The notes under the pieces were generated by a model. It had not been told where the DNA came from and did no database searches. It saw only the letters and a list, made by a program, of their open reading frames with translations. From assembly GCA_003132605.1 (NCBI GenBank), contig PKYJ01000132.1:1-8162 (forward strand): DNA of 8,162 nucleotides, read 5' to 3'. The DNA comes from Peptococcaceae bacterium. GTDB lineage: Bacteria; Bacillota; DSM-12270; Thermacetogeniales; Thermacetogeniaceae. Both the position numbers and the translations under genes were made by a program. Numbering within the stretch: position 1 is the first letter of the stretch; every line of letters begins with the position of its first letter. Shown here in pieces: positions 1 to 5,886 of this stretch.

Positions 1-119
1 CCTATATCGCCGTAGGCCGCGGCATCAGGCGCCTCCCCGACGCCCATGCCGTCCATGACCAGGATCAGGGCGCGCCTCAGCCCGCCTTGATCCTTATGCC
101 CGGGGATGAGCTCGTTCAT
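1..119 (-). CDS. deoB: Phosphopentomutase, N-terminal fragment (cut by window edge)
   Basis: The first 40 codons are present and the rest lies beyond the left edge. DeoB interconverts ribose-1-phosphate or deoxyribose-1-phosphate with the 5-phosphates in cytoplasmic nucleoside salvage. The visible residues LILVMDGMGVGEAPDA match the DeoB N-terminus (typically VLDSVGIGEAPDA). The Asp of this motif is expected to be a metal ligand of the alkaline-phosphatase-like fold. The start is the ATG at 119, preceded by GGGAGG three bases upstream. It gives about 13 residues before the conserved strand, slightly longer than usual. The start lies inside xerD, overlapping it by 26 nt in another frame, which suggests translational coupling. 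In Bacillus, drm (deoB) also follows the xerD gene ripX, and this supports the call. A phosphoglycerate mutase was considered, but GEAPDA favours DeoB. Confidence 0.85.
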   Translation of the reverse strand, partial: MNELIPGHKDQGGLRRALILVMDGMGVGEAPDAAAYGDI

Positions 120-990
120 AGACCTCCCTCAACTTTCTCTGGCTGAGATGGGTATAGATTTGCGTGGTAGTAACATCTGCGTGTCCCAGCAACTCCTGGA
201 CGACCCGGAGATCCGCCCCGTTTTCCAAAAGGTGGGTAGCAAAGGAGTGGCGCAGCACGTGGGGAGCGATCTCCTTCTGGATGCCGCCCCTCTTGGCGTA
301 CTCCTTGAGGATCTTCCAAAACCCCTGGCGCGTCAGCCGTTTGCCGTGCATATTCAGGTAGATGGCCTTCTCCCAGGTATTTTTTCTTAGCTTGACCCAG
401 CCCCTGTTCAGGTATTCCCGGTTGCATTGGACGGCGATCTCCCCGACCGGAATGATCCGCTCCTTGGAACCCTTCCCCAAGCAGCGGACAAAGCCGCGTT
501 CCAGGTTGAGATGCTCGGTATTCAGCCCGATCACCTCCGAAACCCGCATGCCGGTGGCATACATGAGTTCGAGCATCGCCCGGTCCCTCAGCCCGGCAAT
601 GGTGCCGATCTTTGGCAGCGCCAGGAGCAGGTCCACCTCCTTGATACTGAGAATGCGCGGCAGGTGCTTTTCCAGCCTCGGAGACTCCAGGTTGGAAGTC
701 GGGTCAACCTGAATCACGTGCTCTTGCAACAGGTACCGGTAGAAGCAGCGAATCGCCGCCAGGTGGCGGGACGTCGTCCTGGCAGTGTCCCCCTTCTCCC
801 GCAGCGTGCCGAAGTAATCCAGAATATTGGCCTGTGACACCTCTTCAAAGGACACCTGCTCTTTAGCCAGGTACCCGGAAAAATGCGTCAGGTCGTACCG
901 ATATGACTGCACCGTGTTGTGAGCCATACCCCTGATCACGCGGAGGTAGTTTAAAAACTCTCTGAGAAGTTCTTCTCGCGACTGGATCAC
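94..990 (-). CDS. xerD: Site-specific tyrosine recombinase XerD
   Basis: Cytoplasmic tyrosine recombinase that, with XerC, resolves chromosome dimers at dif near the division septum. The protein has 298 residues, the same length as E. coli XerD. An N-terminal SAM-like core-binding domain covers about residues 5-90, with the catalytic domain from about 110. All active-site residues are visible: R149 in TGMRVSE, K173 in GKGSKER, H244 and R247 in PHVLRHSF, H270 in LLGHAD, and nucleophile Y279 in QIYTH. Their positions match E. coli XerD almost exactly, so this is the housekeeping enzyme and not a phage integrase. The start is GTG at 990, with a moderate GGGGGT ribosome site ten bases upstream. 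An intrinsic terminator lies just upstream, so xerD probably has its own promoter within 991-1042, but I could not find a convincing -35/-10 pair there. deoB follows with overlapping frames. Confidence 0.95.
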   Translation of the reverse strand: MIQSREELLREFLNYLRVIRGMAHNTVQSYRYDLTHFSGYLAKEQVSFEEVSQANILDYFGTLREKGDTARTTSRHLAAIRCFYRYLLQEHVIQVDPTSNLESPRLEKHLPRILSIKEVDLLLALPKIGTIAGLRDRAMLELMYATGMRVSEVIGLNTEHLNLERGFVRCLGKGSKERIIPVGEIAVQCNREYLNRGWVKLRKNTWEKAIYLNMHGKRLTRQGFWKILKEYAKRGGIQKEIAPHVLRHSFATHLLENGADLRVVQELLGHADVTTTQIYTHLSQRKLREVYERAHPRA

Positions 991-1042
991 GGATCAATCT
1001 ACCCCCATTATTTTCCTCTTGACATAATTAAGTTCCACACGC

Positions 1043-1080
1043 AAAAAAAAATTCCTCTTTTTCCCGGTCTCAAGAGGAAT
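1043..1080 (-). terminator. Intrinsic terminator after the small membrane protein gene
   Basis: On the minus strand a perfect 9-bp stem (ATTCCTCTT paired with AAGAGGAAT, positions 1072-1080 and 1051-1059) with a 12-nt loop runs directly into a run of nine T (1051-1043). It sits 14 nt after the stop of the small membrane protein gene and 52 nt before the xerD start. This is the clearest terminator in the window, though the stem is AT-rich. It separates the upstream genes from xerD-deoB. Confidence 0.8.
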
Positions 1081-1094
1081 AATTCTCGTTAGGT

Positions 1095-1379
1095 CTAGTC
1101 AGAGCCGGGCGCGGCCTGTTTGGTATCGCCGGAATAGTACCCCTGCAGCCATTGCAGGAACTGATCCCCCTGGCCATAAACCGGTTTGGGCCCGAGCGGC
1201 TGCTCGAGCCTCATCTCCAGAGGTTGGCTTTGGAGCAGGTGGTTCTTGAAACTGGCAATGTGCCCTGATATAAAGTTGAAAAACTGTGGAGTGATCATCC
1301 AGATCAACAACAAGAACAGCAGCAGCCGGATGACAACCCCCACTTTATGCCTCCAGTTGGTGACTGCAATCAGATACAT
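1095..1379 (-). CDS. Small single-pass membrane protein in the YqzK (DUF4227) position
   Basis: A 94-residue protein of unknown function. It starts with a short basic N-terminus, followed by one strongly hydrophobic segment at about residues 12-32 (VGVVIRLLLFLLLIWMI) and a polar tail ending in QFLQWLQGYYSGD. In Bacillus, yqzK (DUF4227) lies just before the xerD gene ripX and encodes a similar one-TM small protein whose tail has a hydrophobic-aromatic ending. Position, size and layout suggest this is its counterpart, but identity is inferred and not proven by sequence. The start is the ATG at 1379, supported by AGGAGGAG seven bases upstream. A longer in-frame reading from a GTG at 1427 lacks a ribosome site. 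The gene is bracketed by a strong terminator downstream and a weaker terminator-like hairpin upstream. Confidence 0.75.
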   Translation of the reverse strand: MYLIAVTNWRHKVGVVIRLLLFLLLIWMITPQFFNFISGHIASFKNHLLQSQPLEMRLEQPLGPKPVYGQGDQFLQWLQGYYSGDTKQAAPGSD

Positions 1380-1404
1380 ATGCTCTCCTCCTGACAGTCT
1401 CACC

Positions 1405-1444
1405 AAGATAAAATATGCCTGTCCCACTCAGCTTAGAACAGGCA
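1405..1444 (-). terminator. Possible terminator or attenuator hairpin between spoIIM and the small membrane protein gene
   Basis: On the minus strand TGCCTGTTC (1444-1436) pairs with GGACAGGCA (1424-1416): nine pairs including one G-T wobble, with an 11-nt loop. It is followed by an imperfect T-rich tract, TATTTTATCTT (1415-1405). It lies in the 121-nt gap after spoIIM and about 15 nt before the next gene's ribosome site. It could end the spoIIM transcript or act as an attenuator. The interrupted T tract makes this uncertain. Confidence 0.45.
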
Positions 1445-1500
1445 CTGGGAAATCACCGCGCCCGCAGGCGCTGCCGGGTCACTCCCGAGGAAGTCAGCAG

Positions 1501-2133
1501 CTAGAGAAGCATGGCCAACCGCATGATACCTGGCACGAGGTAGGCCTCAACCCAGGTTCCAGCCAGGACAAGAAGTGTCAGGGCCACAAAAATCAGGGTA
1601 TATAGTAGAATTCTCGTAAACACCGGGGTCTCCCGGGAACTTTTAAAAAGAGACATCGTGAAATAGAGAGCCAGGGCTCCCGCCCCGAGCAGGCCCGGTA
1701 CATAGAACAGGTTTTGGGGAAGCACTGCGACCAGGGCCAGCAACAAGCCCTGACCGGCCTTCTCCTGGACCAGAAAGCCGACTGTAAAGCCCAAGATGAA
1801 CCCCCTGGCGCCAACCAGCAGGATCACCAGGGGAGCGCCCACCACAGTCAGCCCAAGCAACCAGAGAATCCCCAGCGAATACAACTGGCCCTTGAGGATC
1901 GCCACCCAGGCCTTGAGGGCCGGAAACTGGCCATTCTGTGCCAGAGCACCCACGCTGTTCAAGAAGCTGTTCAGGTACTGCCGCAATTCATCCAATTGGG
2001 CCGGGCTCAGGGTACGGAGGGTCAGGGCCCCCGCGATCAGGCCCAGAATAAAAGCTCCGGCAATGCAGGCGATGGGGACGAGCAATTCTTGCTGTTGGCT
2101 CAACCTGAGGCGCGCGTGCACAGACTGTATCAT
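1501..2133 (-). CDS. spoIIM: Stage II sporulation protein M
   Basis: Polytopic membrane protein of the mother cell. With SpoIID and SpoIIP it forms the complex that thins septal peptidoglycan and drives engulfment; SpoIIM recruits the other two. The product has 210 residues. Hydrophobic segments lie at about 18-39, 85-106, 108-123, 129-147, 150-164 and 176-196, so five or six spans. ARGFILGFTVGFLVQ and the LPQN motif are typical of SpoIIM/DUF95 proteins, and the N-terminus matches the family start. I prefer the ATG at 2133, because GGTGA stands at ribosome-site distance. A GTG at 2142 would add three residues but has no ribosome site. In Bacillus the gene is under sigma-E; a sigma-E-like -10 lies upstream. 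A 13-codon leader ORF ends about 30 nt before this start. Confidence 0.92.
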   Translation of the reverse strand: MIQSVHARLRLSQQQELLVPIACIAGAFILGLIAGALTLRTLSPAQLDELRQYLNSFLNSVGALAQNGQFPALKAWVAILKGQLYSLGILWLLGLTVVGAPLVILLVGARGFILGFTVGFLVQEKAGQGLLLALVAVLPQNLFYVPGLLGAGALALYFTMSLFKSSRETPVFTRILLYTLIFVALTLLVLAGTWVEAYLVPGIMRLAMLL

Positions 2134-2161
2134 GTCTCTCACCCGGAGGCCATTATGATCA

Positions 2162-2203
2162 CTACATAGGGGGCATTCCTCGAAGAGGCGCGTCCCCGGA
2201 CAT
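2162..2203 (-). CDS. Possible 13-codon leader ORF before spoIIM
   Basis: The ATG at 2203 is preceded by a perfect AGGAGG (2214-2209) with five bases between. The frame encodes MSGDAPLRGMPPM and stops at TAG (2162-2164), 28 nt before the ATG of spoIIM and in another frame. The leader has a better ribosome site than spoIIM itself, and a stem-loop lies inside it. It could couple or delay spoIIM translation. It has no recognised homologue, and the short length means chance cannot be excluded. Confidence 0.35.
   Translation of the reverse strand: MSGDAPLRGMPPM
2170..2197 (-). promoter_or_regulatory. Stem-loop within the spoIIM leader ORF
   Basis: On the minus strand GGGG (2197-2194) can pair with CCCC (2173-2170), enclosing an inner stem CCTC/GAGG (2188-2185 with 2181-2178) with a TTC loop. 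An internal loop of five and four bases separates the two stems. It lies wholly inside the leader ORF, between its ribosome site and spoIIM. No T run follows, so it is not an intrinsic terminator. A role in leader-dependent control is inference. Confidence 0.35.
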
Positions 2204-2219
2204 TTAATCCTCCTGTGAG

Positions 2220-2227
2220 ATTTTATG
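2220..2227 (-). promoter_or_regulatory. Candidate sigma-E -10 element for spoIIM
   Basis: On the minus strand CATAAAAT matches seven of eight positions of the sigma-E -10 consensus CATACAAT, and known spoIIM genes are sigma-E controlled. It lies just upstream of the AGGAGG leader ribosome site, which would leave a very short 5' end before the leader. No acceptable sigma-E -35 element lies 13-15 bases upstream, so this is only a partial match. Confidence 0.25.
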
Positions 2228-2340
2228 CCAACATCAGGAAAGCAAGTACAAATTTACATCGGAGGGTGAGCGTGCCAGGAAGGACAATACTCGTAAGCAG
2301 GCAGATGTCTAAAAATCTGAACAGCCCTGTTGCATGCGAC

Positions 2341-3483
2341 TCAGGACGAGAATACCGATGGCGAAGTTACAATCTCCCATAGCCACCTGGCATCAGCCAC
2401 CAGATCGCTCAGGCGGATAAATTCATCCGTAGTATGCACCTGCCGCATCCCGATCCCCAGGTTGGCGGCGGCCCTCCCCGCAGCATTGATGTTGTTGGCG
2501 TCGCTGCCGCCGCCGCTGGTCTCGTAGCTGACCTTCAGCCCGAGCTTGCCAGCAGCCCCGGCAGCGATCCGGAAAACCGGAAGGTCCCGATCCAGGTGGA
2601 ATTCCGGGTACTTAAAGGTTACCCGCACCTCGCTCACGGCACCCGCCGCCTCCGCCACCCCGGTAAACTCGGAGACAATCCGGGATGTCAGGGCGTCCAT
2701 CTTCGCCCGGTCGAGGCTCCGCACCTCTCCCTGGATAAAGCAGGAGTCAGGGACGATATTGGTTGCCTTACCGCCCTGGATAACGCCCATGTTGGAGGTG
2801 GTTTCAGCATCGATGCGGCCCAACGGCAGCCGGGCCAGTGCCTGGCCGGCCACCTGGATGGCGTTGATTCCCCGCTCCGGCTCGATCCCGGCGTGGGCAG
2901 CCCGACCTCTGATAATGACGTCAAGCTGGTTCTGGGCGGGAGCGGCTATAATCATGGTACCCGGATCGCCACTGCCGTCCAACACGTATCCGAACTTTGA
3001 CTTCAACCTGCTACAGTCGAAGTGCTTGCTCCCCAGCAGGCCCTGCTCCTCTCCCACCGTGAAGAGGATCTCCAGGTCGCCGTGTGGCGCCGGCTGCCGG
3101 CGCAGCACCTCCAGCACCTCGATGATCGCCGCGATGCCGGCCTTGTCGTCTCCTCCCAGAATGGTGCTCCCCTCACTGCGAAAGACGCCGTCCTTGAACA
3201 CCACTTTTACTCCGTTGGCCATGTTGACCGTATCCATGTGGGCACAGAGAAAAAGAGCCGGCCTGTTCTTGTCCCCGGGCAGGCAGGTATAGATATTCCC
3301 GGTATCACCGCCGATCCGGTCTCCCGTATCGTCCTCGGCGACCTCCAGGCCAAACCCGGCCAGGCGGTGCTTGAGATAGTCCGCTATCCCCCTCTCCCGA
3401 AAGGATGGCGAGGCAATCTCCGCCAGTCTGATAAACTCCTGGGTCAACCGTTCCTCGTTGATGCCGTCCGAATGTTGTTCCAA
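2341..3483 (-). CDS. M20 family metallopeptidase, PepT/YqjE-like
   Basis: A 380-residue two-zinc aminopeptidase-type enzyme, probably cytoplasmic and acting on short peptides; the substrate is not determinable here. Expected metal and catalytic residues are present: H82 and D84 in AHMDTV, D112 in GGDDKAG, general base E145 and ligand E146 in VGEEQG, D169 in LDGSGD, and H350 in RQVHTTDE. H197 in AAHAG lies in the inserted dimerisation (lid) domain, about residues 185-295. The length is full for the PepT-like/YqjE group. The start is TTG at 3483, with GAGGGAG about eight bases upstream. Only 14 nt separate it from the spo0A stop, so it is very likely cotranscribed with spo0A. No strong terminator follows; a 4-5 bp hairpin before ATTTTT near 2310-2335 is weak. 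Whether it has a role in sporulation or just peptide turnover is unknown. Confidence 0.9.
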   Translation of the reverse strand: MEQHSDGINEERLTQEFIRLAEIASPSFRERGIADYLKHRLAGFGLEVAEDDTGDRIGGDTGNIYTCLPGDKNRPALFLCAHMDTVNMANGVKVVFKDGVFRSEGSTILGGDDKAGIAAIIEVLEVLRRQPAPHGDLEILFTVGEEQGLLGSKHFDCSRLKSKFGYVLDGSGDPGTMIIAAPAQNQLDVIIRGRAAHAGIEPERGINAIQVAGQALARLPLGRIDAETTSNMGVIQGGKATNIVPDSCFIQGEVRSLDRAKMDALTSRIVSEFTGVAEAAGAVSEVRVTFKYPEFHLDRDLPVFRIAAGAAGKLGLKVSYETSGGGSDANNINAAGRAAANLGIGMRQVHTTDEFIRLSDLVADARWLWEIVTSPSVFSS

Positions 3484-3497
3484 AAATAATCTCCCTC

Positions 3498-4265
3498 TTA
3501 ACTGACCTTTAACCCTAACCGCAGCCGGTCGGCCACCATGGCGATGAATTCGGAATTGGTCGGCTTACCGCGTTCGACATCGATAGTGTAACCGAATACC
3601 TTGTTCATCAGTTCCACATTGCCGCGGTCCCAGGCCAACTCGATGGCATGGCGGATTGCCCGCTCCACCCTGCTGGGTGTAGTATTGTACTTTTCAGCGA
3701 TCATCGGGTAGAGCTCCTTGGTTACGGCCCCCAACAGGGTCATCTCCCTGATCACGTTGATGATCGCCTCCCGCAGGTACTGGTAACCGCGCACGTGGGC
3801 AGGCACTCCCATCTGATGAATCAGGTTGGTCACGTCCACATCGAGATTGCGCGACTTCGGGTGCATGGTCAGTACCTGGGCGCCCGTGCTGCCGTTGGCC
3901 AGTTGCCGGACCCTGGTGCCCAGCACATCCAGGTCAAAGGGCTTCAGCATGTAATAGTGCGCTCCCAGCTCGACGGCCCTTCTGATCTGGTTTTCCTGTC
4001 CGAAGGCAGTCAGAATGATCACCTTGGGGCGCTCCTCATACGTGGCGTTAAGCTGCTCCAGCACCCCGATCCCGTCAAGATGGGGCATGATCAGGTCTAT
4101 GATCATCACGTCCGGCATCTCCTGGCTCAGCATCTCCAGCGCCTGCAGACCTTGATTGGCAATGCCTGAAACCACGCAATCATCCTGTCTGTCAAAGTAG
4201 TCCTTCAATATCTCGCAGAATTCCTTGTTATCATCCACTAGCAACACTTTTACCGGCTTTTCCAA
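3498..4265 (-). CDS. spo0A: Sporulation master response regulator Spo0A
   Basis: Phosphorylation-activated transcription factor that commits the cell to sporulation and binds 0A boxes. It has 255 residues. The receiver domain (about 1-122) shows acidic D11 and D12, phosphoacceptor D57 in MIIDLIMP, T86 in LTAFG and K108 in LKPF. The C-terminal Spo0A effector domain (about 145-253) has its recognition-helix region in TPSRVERAIRHAIELAW and the conserved GKPTNSEFIAMVADRL. Both domains look intact. The start is TTG at 4265, with AGGGGG nine bases upstream. The product begins MEKPVKV, aligning with the MEKIKV start of Bacillus Spo0A, which confirms the choice. A 180-nt upstream gap carries sigma-H-like and TATAAT elements. 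The M20 peptidase gene follows after 14 nt. Confidence 0.97.
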   Translation of the reverse strand: MEKPVKVLLVDDNKEFCEILKDYFDRQDDCVVSGIANQGLQALEMLSQEMPDVMIIDLIMPHLDGIGVLEQLNATYEERPKVIILTAFGQENQIRRAVELGAHYYMLKPFDLDVLGTRVRQLANGSTGAQVLTMHPKSRNLDVDVTNLIHQMGVPAHVRGYQYLREAIINVIREMTLLGAVTKELYPMIAEKYNTTPSRVERAIRHAIELAWDRGNVELMNKVFGYTIDVERGKPTNSEFIAMVADRLRLGLKVS

Positions 4266-4284
4266 TCCCTCTCGCCCCCTACCT

Positions 4285-4317
4285 ATTACAATACCCTGCT
4301 TTTCTAAATCTTGTAAT
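4285..4317 (-). repeat. Inverted repeat in the spo0A 5' region
   Basis: Perfect 7-bp arms ATTACAA (4285-4291) and TTGTAAT (4311-4317) are separated by 19 bases. On the minus strand they lie just downstream of the TATAAT element and upstream of the spo0A ribosome site. They could form an operator dyad or a hairpin in the 5' leader. The spacer is long and AT-rich sequence can produce such arms by chance. Confidence 0.4.
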
Positions 4318-4349
4318 TATAGATTCGCTGCCCTTTTTTAAATCCCTGC
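4316..4349 (-). promoter_or_regulatory. Candidate spo0A promoter: sigma-H-like element overlapping a TATAAT
   Basis: On the minus strand GCAGGGATT (4349-4341), 11 bases, then AGCGAATCT (4329-4321). This fits the sigma-H pattern RnAGGAwww and RnnGAATww at correct spacing, with one mismatch in the -35 core and one in the -10. Overlapping its end is TATAAT (4321-4316), a perfect sigma-A -10 without a good -35. Bacillus spo0A has both a sigma-A and a sigma-H promoter, so the arrangement is plausible. No 0A box with fewer than two mismatches was found nearby. Confidence 0.5.
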
Positions 4350-4377
4350 TTCGAATTATGACATATGCTAGGTCTTT

Positions 4378-4387
4378 CTGGCGCCAG
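4378..4387. repeat. 10-bp perfect palindrome in the spoIVB-spo0A gap
   Basis: CTGGCGCCAG is fully self-complementary and is located about 110 bases upstream of the spo0A start. It does not extend further and no T run follows, so it is not a terminator. A protein-binding site is possible, but nothing else supports it. Confidence 0.25.
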
Positions 4388-4445
4388 TATGCGGTATTGC
4401 TACCCGAAAACCCTAAAAAGCCTCTCTATTCCTGCGAAAATATTT

Positions 4446-5804
4446 TTATGCAGCTTTCCGCCTGCCTGACCCGCAGTTCAGGGATAGCTGGTTGAACCCG
4501 CCCGGGAACAGCCCGGCCTCGTCCATCATCAGTTCGGCGCTGATGCCATAGCCCCTGGTGGGATCGTTGATGAAAACGTGGGTGACTGCCCCGACCAACT
4601 TTCCATCCTGAACTATCGGACTGCCGCTCATCCCCTGGATAATCCCCCCGGTCCGGCTGAGGATCTGTGGATCGACCACCCTGATGATAAAGCTCTTGCC
4701 GTCAGGACGAGGCTGGGGAAATACGGTCTGGATTTCGACATTGAAGGCTTCGATATTCTCACCGTCCAATACGGTCAACATCTGGGCGGAACCATCCCTG
4801 ATCTGGCCGCCGACGGCGACCGGAACTGGATTCGGGTACAGTTGATTGGGAAGGATAGTCTGCAGCACTCCAAAAATGCCGTATTGTGTGTTTTTTTCAA
4901 TATTGCCGGACATTGTGCGGTCGCCCTGAAACAAACCGATCTTTTCACCGATCTTTCCCCGCTGACCTTTTTGTATTCCCTCGACCGCAGCGCCGACAAT
5001 TTTTCCGTCCTTCAGGTCCAACCACTCGCTGGTCTCAGAATTTGTGATCACATGACCAAGAGCGCCGTATTTTTTGGTTACCGGGTCGAAAAAGGTGAGA
5101 GTTCCCACTCCTGCCGCCCCGTCTCTTACAAACAGGCCAATCCGGTAGCGCCTGGTTTCACGGCACAAGACCGGCTTGATATCGTAACTGGCGGCCACTC
5201 CCCGGCGCTTTACCTGGAGATGGACTGTTCCCTTACGCCGGGCAAACTGGTCTACCAGTTGGCTCACCTGGGCGTCGCACTGGACATTGACGCCCTCGAT
5301 GCCGGTGATCACATCTCCGGGGGCAATACCTGCCTTGCGGGCCGGGCAATAGCTCTTTCCGTCACTGGAGGTGACATCTGAAAAACCGGAGACGATCACC
5401 CCTTCAGTATGCAGGAGCACGCCGATGGACTGCCCCCCCACCATCACCTGGACCGGCGGCGCCACCTGCAGGGTGATCCGCTTTAGGGGAAGAATGCCGA
5501 ACAGCTTCAGGTTCAGATCGATGCGTCCCGGAACGGCAGCAACAGGGGCCCGCCCCAGGAAGGGCTGAAACTCCTGACCGGTCTCTCCAGGCTGCCATTT
5601 TAACATCTCTTTACAGTCGTTGGATACGGAGGCGGTGATCCGCCCGGAGATCTGGGGTGGAAAAATATTCCCAAAAATAATCTGATCCCCCACATTAACC
5701 CGGTAGTGCGAGGGGATCAGACTGAAGGACTGGAAGAATACCGAATAGATGCAGGCCGCCAGAAAAAATGCGGAGAGAAGACCGTAAAGCCTTCGCTTGC
5801 TCAA
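4446..5804 (-). CDS. spoIVB: SpoIVB serine peptidase (S55)
   Basis: Forespore-made protease secreted across the inner forespore membrane. In Bacillus it cleaves SpoIVFA and so releases the block on pro-sigma-K processing in the mother cell. The product has 452 residues. A basic start plus hydrophobic segment at about 7-28 acts as signal or anchor. A PDZ domain lies at about 115-205, followed by the S55 domain. The catalytic triad is visible as H251 in ALGHVI, D378 in RVVDPQ and S393 in GMSGSP. Their mutual spacings (127 and 15 residues) equal those of B. subtilis H236, D363 and S378. The start is TTG at 5804; an in-frame TGA nine codons upstream excludes most alternatives. Its ribosome site, AAGGG, is modest. 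An out-of-frame ATG ten bases upstream has a better one. The gene lies 82 nt after recN and 180 nt before spo0A. Confidence 0.95.
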   Translation of the reverse strand: MSKRRLYGLLSAFFLAACIYSVFFQSFSLIPSHYRVNVGDQIIFGNIFPPQISGRITASVSNDCKEMLKWQPGETGQEFQPFLGRAPVAAVPGRIDLNLKLFGILPLKRITLQVAPPVQVMVGGQSIGVLLHTEGVIVSGFSDVTSSDGKSYCPARKAGIAPGDVITGIEGVNVQCDAQVSQLVDQFARRKGTVHLQVKRRGVAASYDIKPVLCRETRRYRIGLFVRDGAAGVGTLTFFDPVTKKYGALGHVITNSETSEWLDLKDGKIVGAAVEGIQKGQRGKIGEKIGLFQGDRTMSGNIEKNTQYGIFGVLQTILPNQLYPNPVPVAVGGQIRDGSAQMLTVLDGENIEAFNVEIQTVFPQPRPDGKSFIIRVVDPQILSRTGGIIQGMSGSPIVQDGKLVGAVTHVFINDPTRGYGISAELMMDEAGLFPGGFNQLSLNCGSGRRKAA

Positions 5805-5852
5805 TCTCGCTCATCCCTTGTTCCTCTCCTGGCGCTTTCCCCCGTGAATGTT

Positions 5853-5882
5853 AAGTTATCCCCTTCCCTCTCCTTTTATTCA
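5853..5882 (-). promoter_or_regulatory. Possible forespore-type (sigma-F/G-like) promoter before spoIVB
   Basis: On the minus strand TGAATA (5882-5877) stands 13 bases before GGGGATAACTT (5863-5853). The latter fits most of the sigma-F -10 pattern GGnRAnAMTW, with one mismatch, and TGAATA resembles forespore -35 elements. spoIVB is forespore-expressed in Bacillus. The spacing is slightly short and the gap is purine-rich, so this is a weak candidate. Confidence 0.3.
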
Positions 5883-5886
5883 ACTA

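Noticed and set aside
94..990. Tyrosine recombinase as a sign of a mobile element
   Set aside because: Catalytic residue numbering and length match housekeeping XerD, the deoB neighbour is the normal chromosomal context, and no attachment-site repeats were seen.
1019..1024. TTGACA on the plus strand as a -35 element
   Set aside because: There is no -10 at 16-18 bases downstream, where the sequence is the A run of the terminator, and no plus-strand gene follows.
1410..1420. GGCATATT as a sigma-E -35 element for the small membrane protein gene
   Set aside because: No sigma-E -10 lies 13-15 bases downstream; the motif is part of the hairpin and T tract.
1380..1427. Longer N-terminus for the small membrane protein from a GTG at 1427
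   Set aside because: No ribosome site precedes it, it starts inside a hairpin, and the ATG at 1379 has a strong AGGAGGAG.
2310..2335. Terminator after the M20 gene (AACAG/CTGTT before ATTTTT)
   Set aside because: The stem has only four usable pairs once a loop is allowed, so it is too weak to list as a feature.
2271..2384. Short plus-strand ORF starting GTG after GGAGGGTGAGC
   Set aside because: It is 37 codons, runs into the end of the M20 gene on the opposite strand and has no recognisable features; the purine-rich stretch is likely chance.
4350..4357. 0A-box-like sequence TTCGAA upstream of spo0A
   Set aside because: It matches only five of seven positions of TGTCGAA in either orientation, too weak to call.
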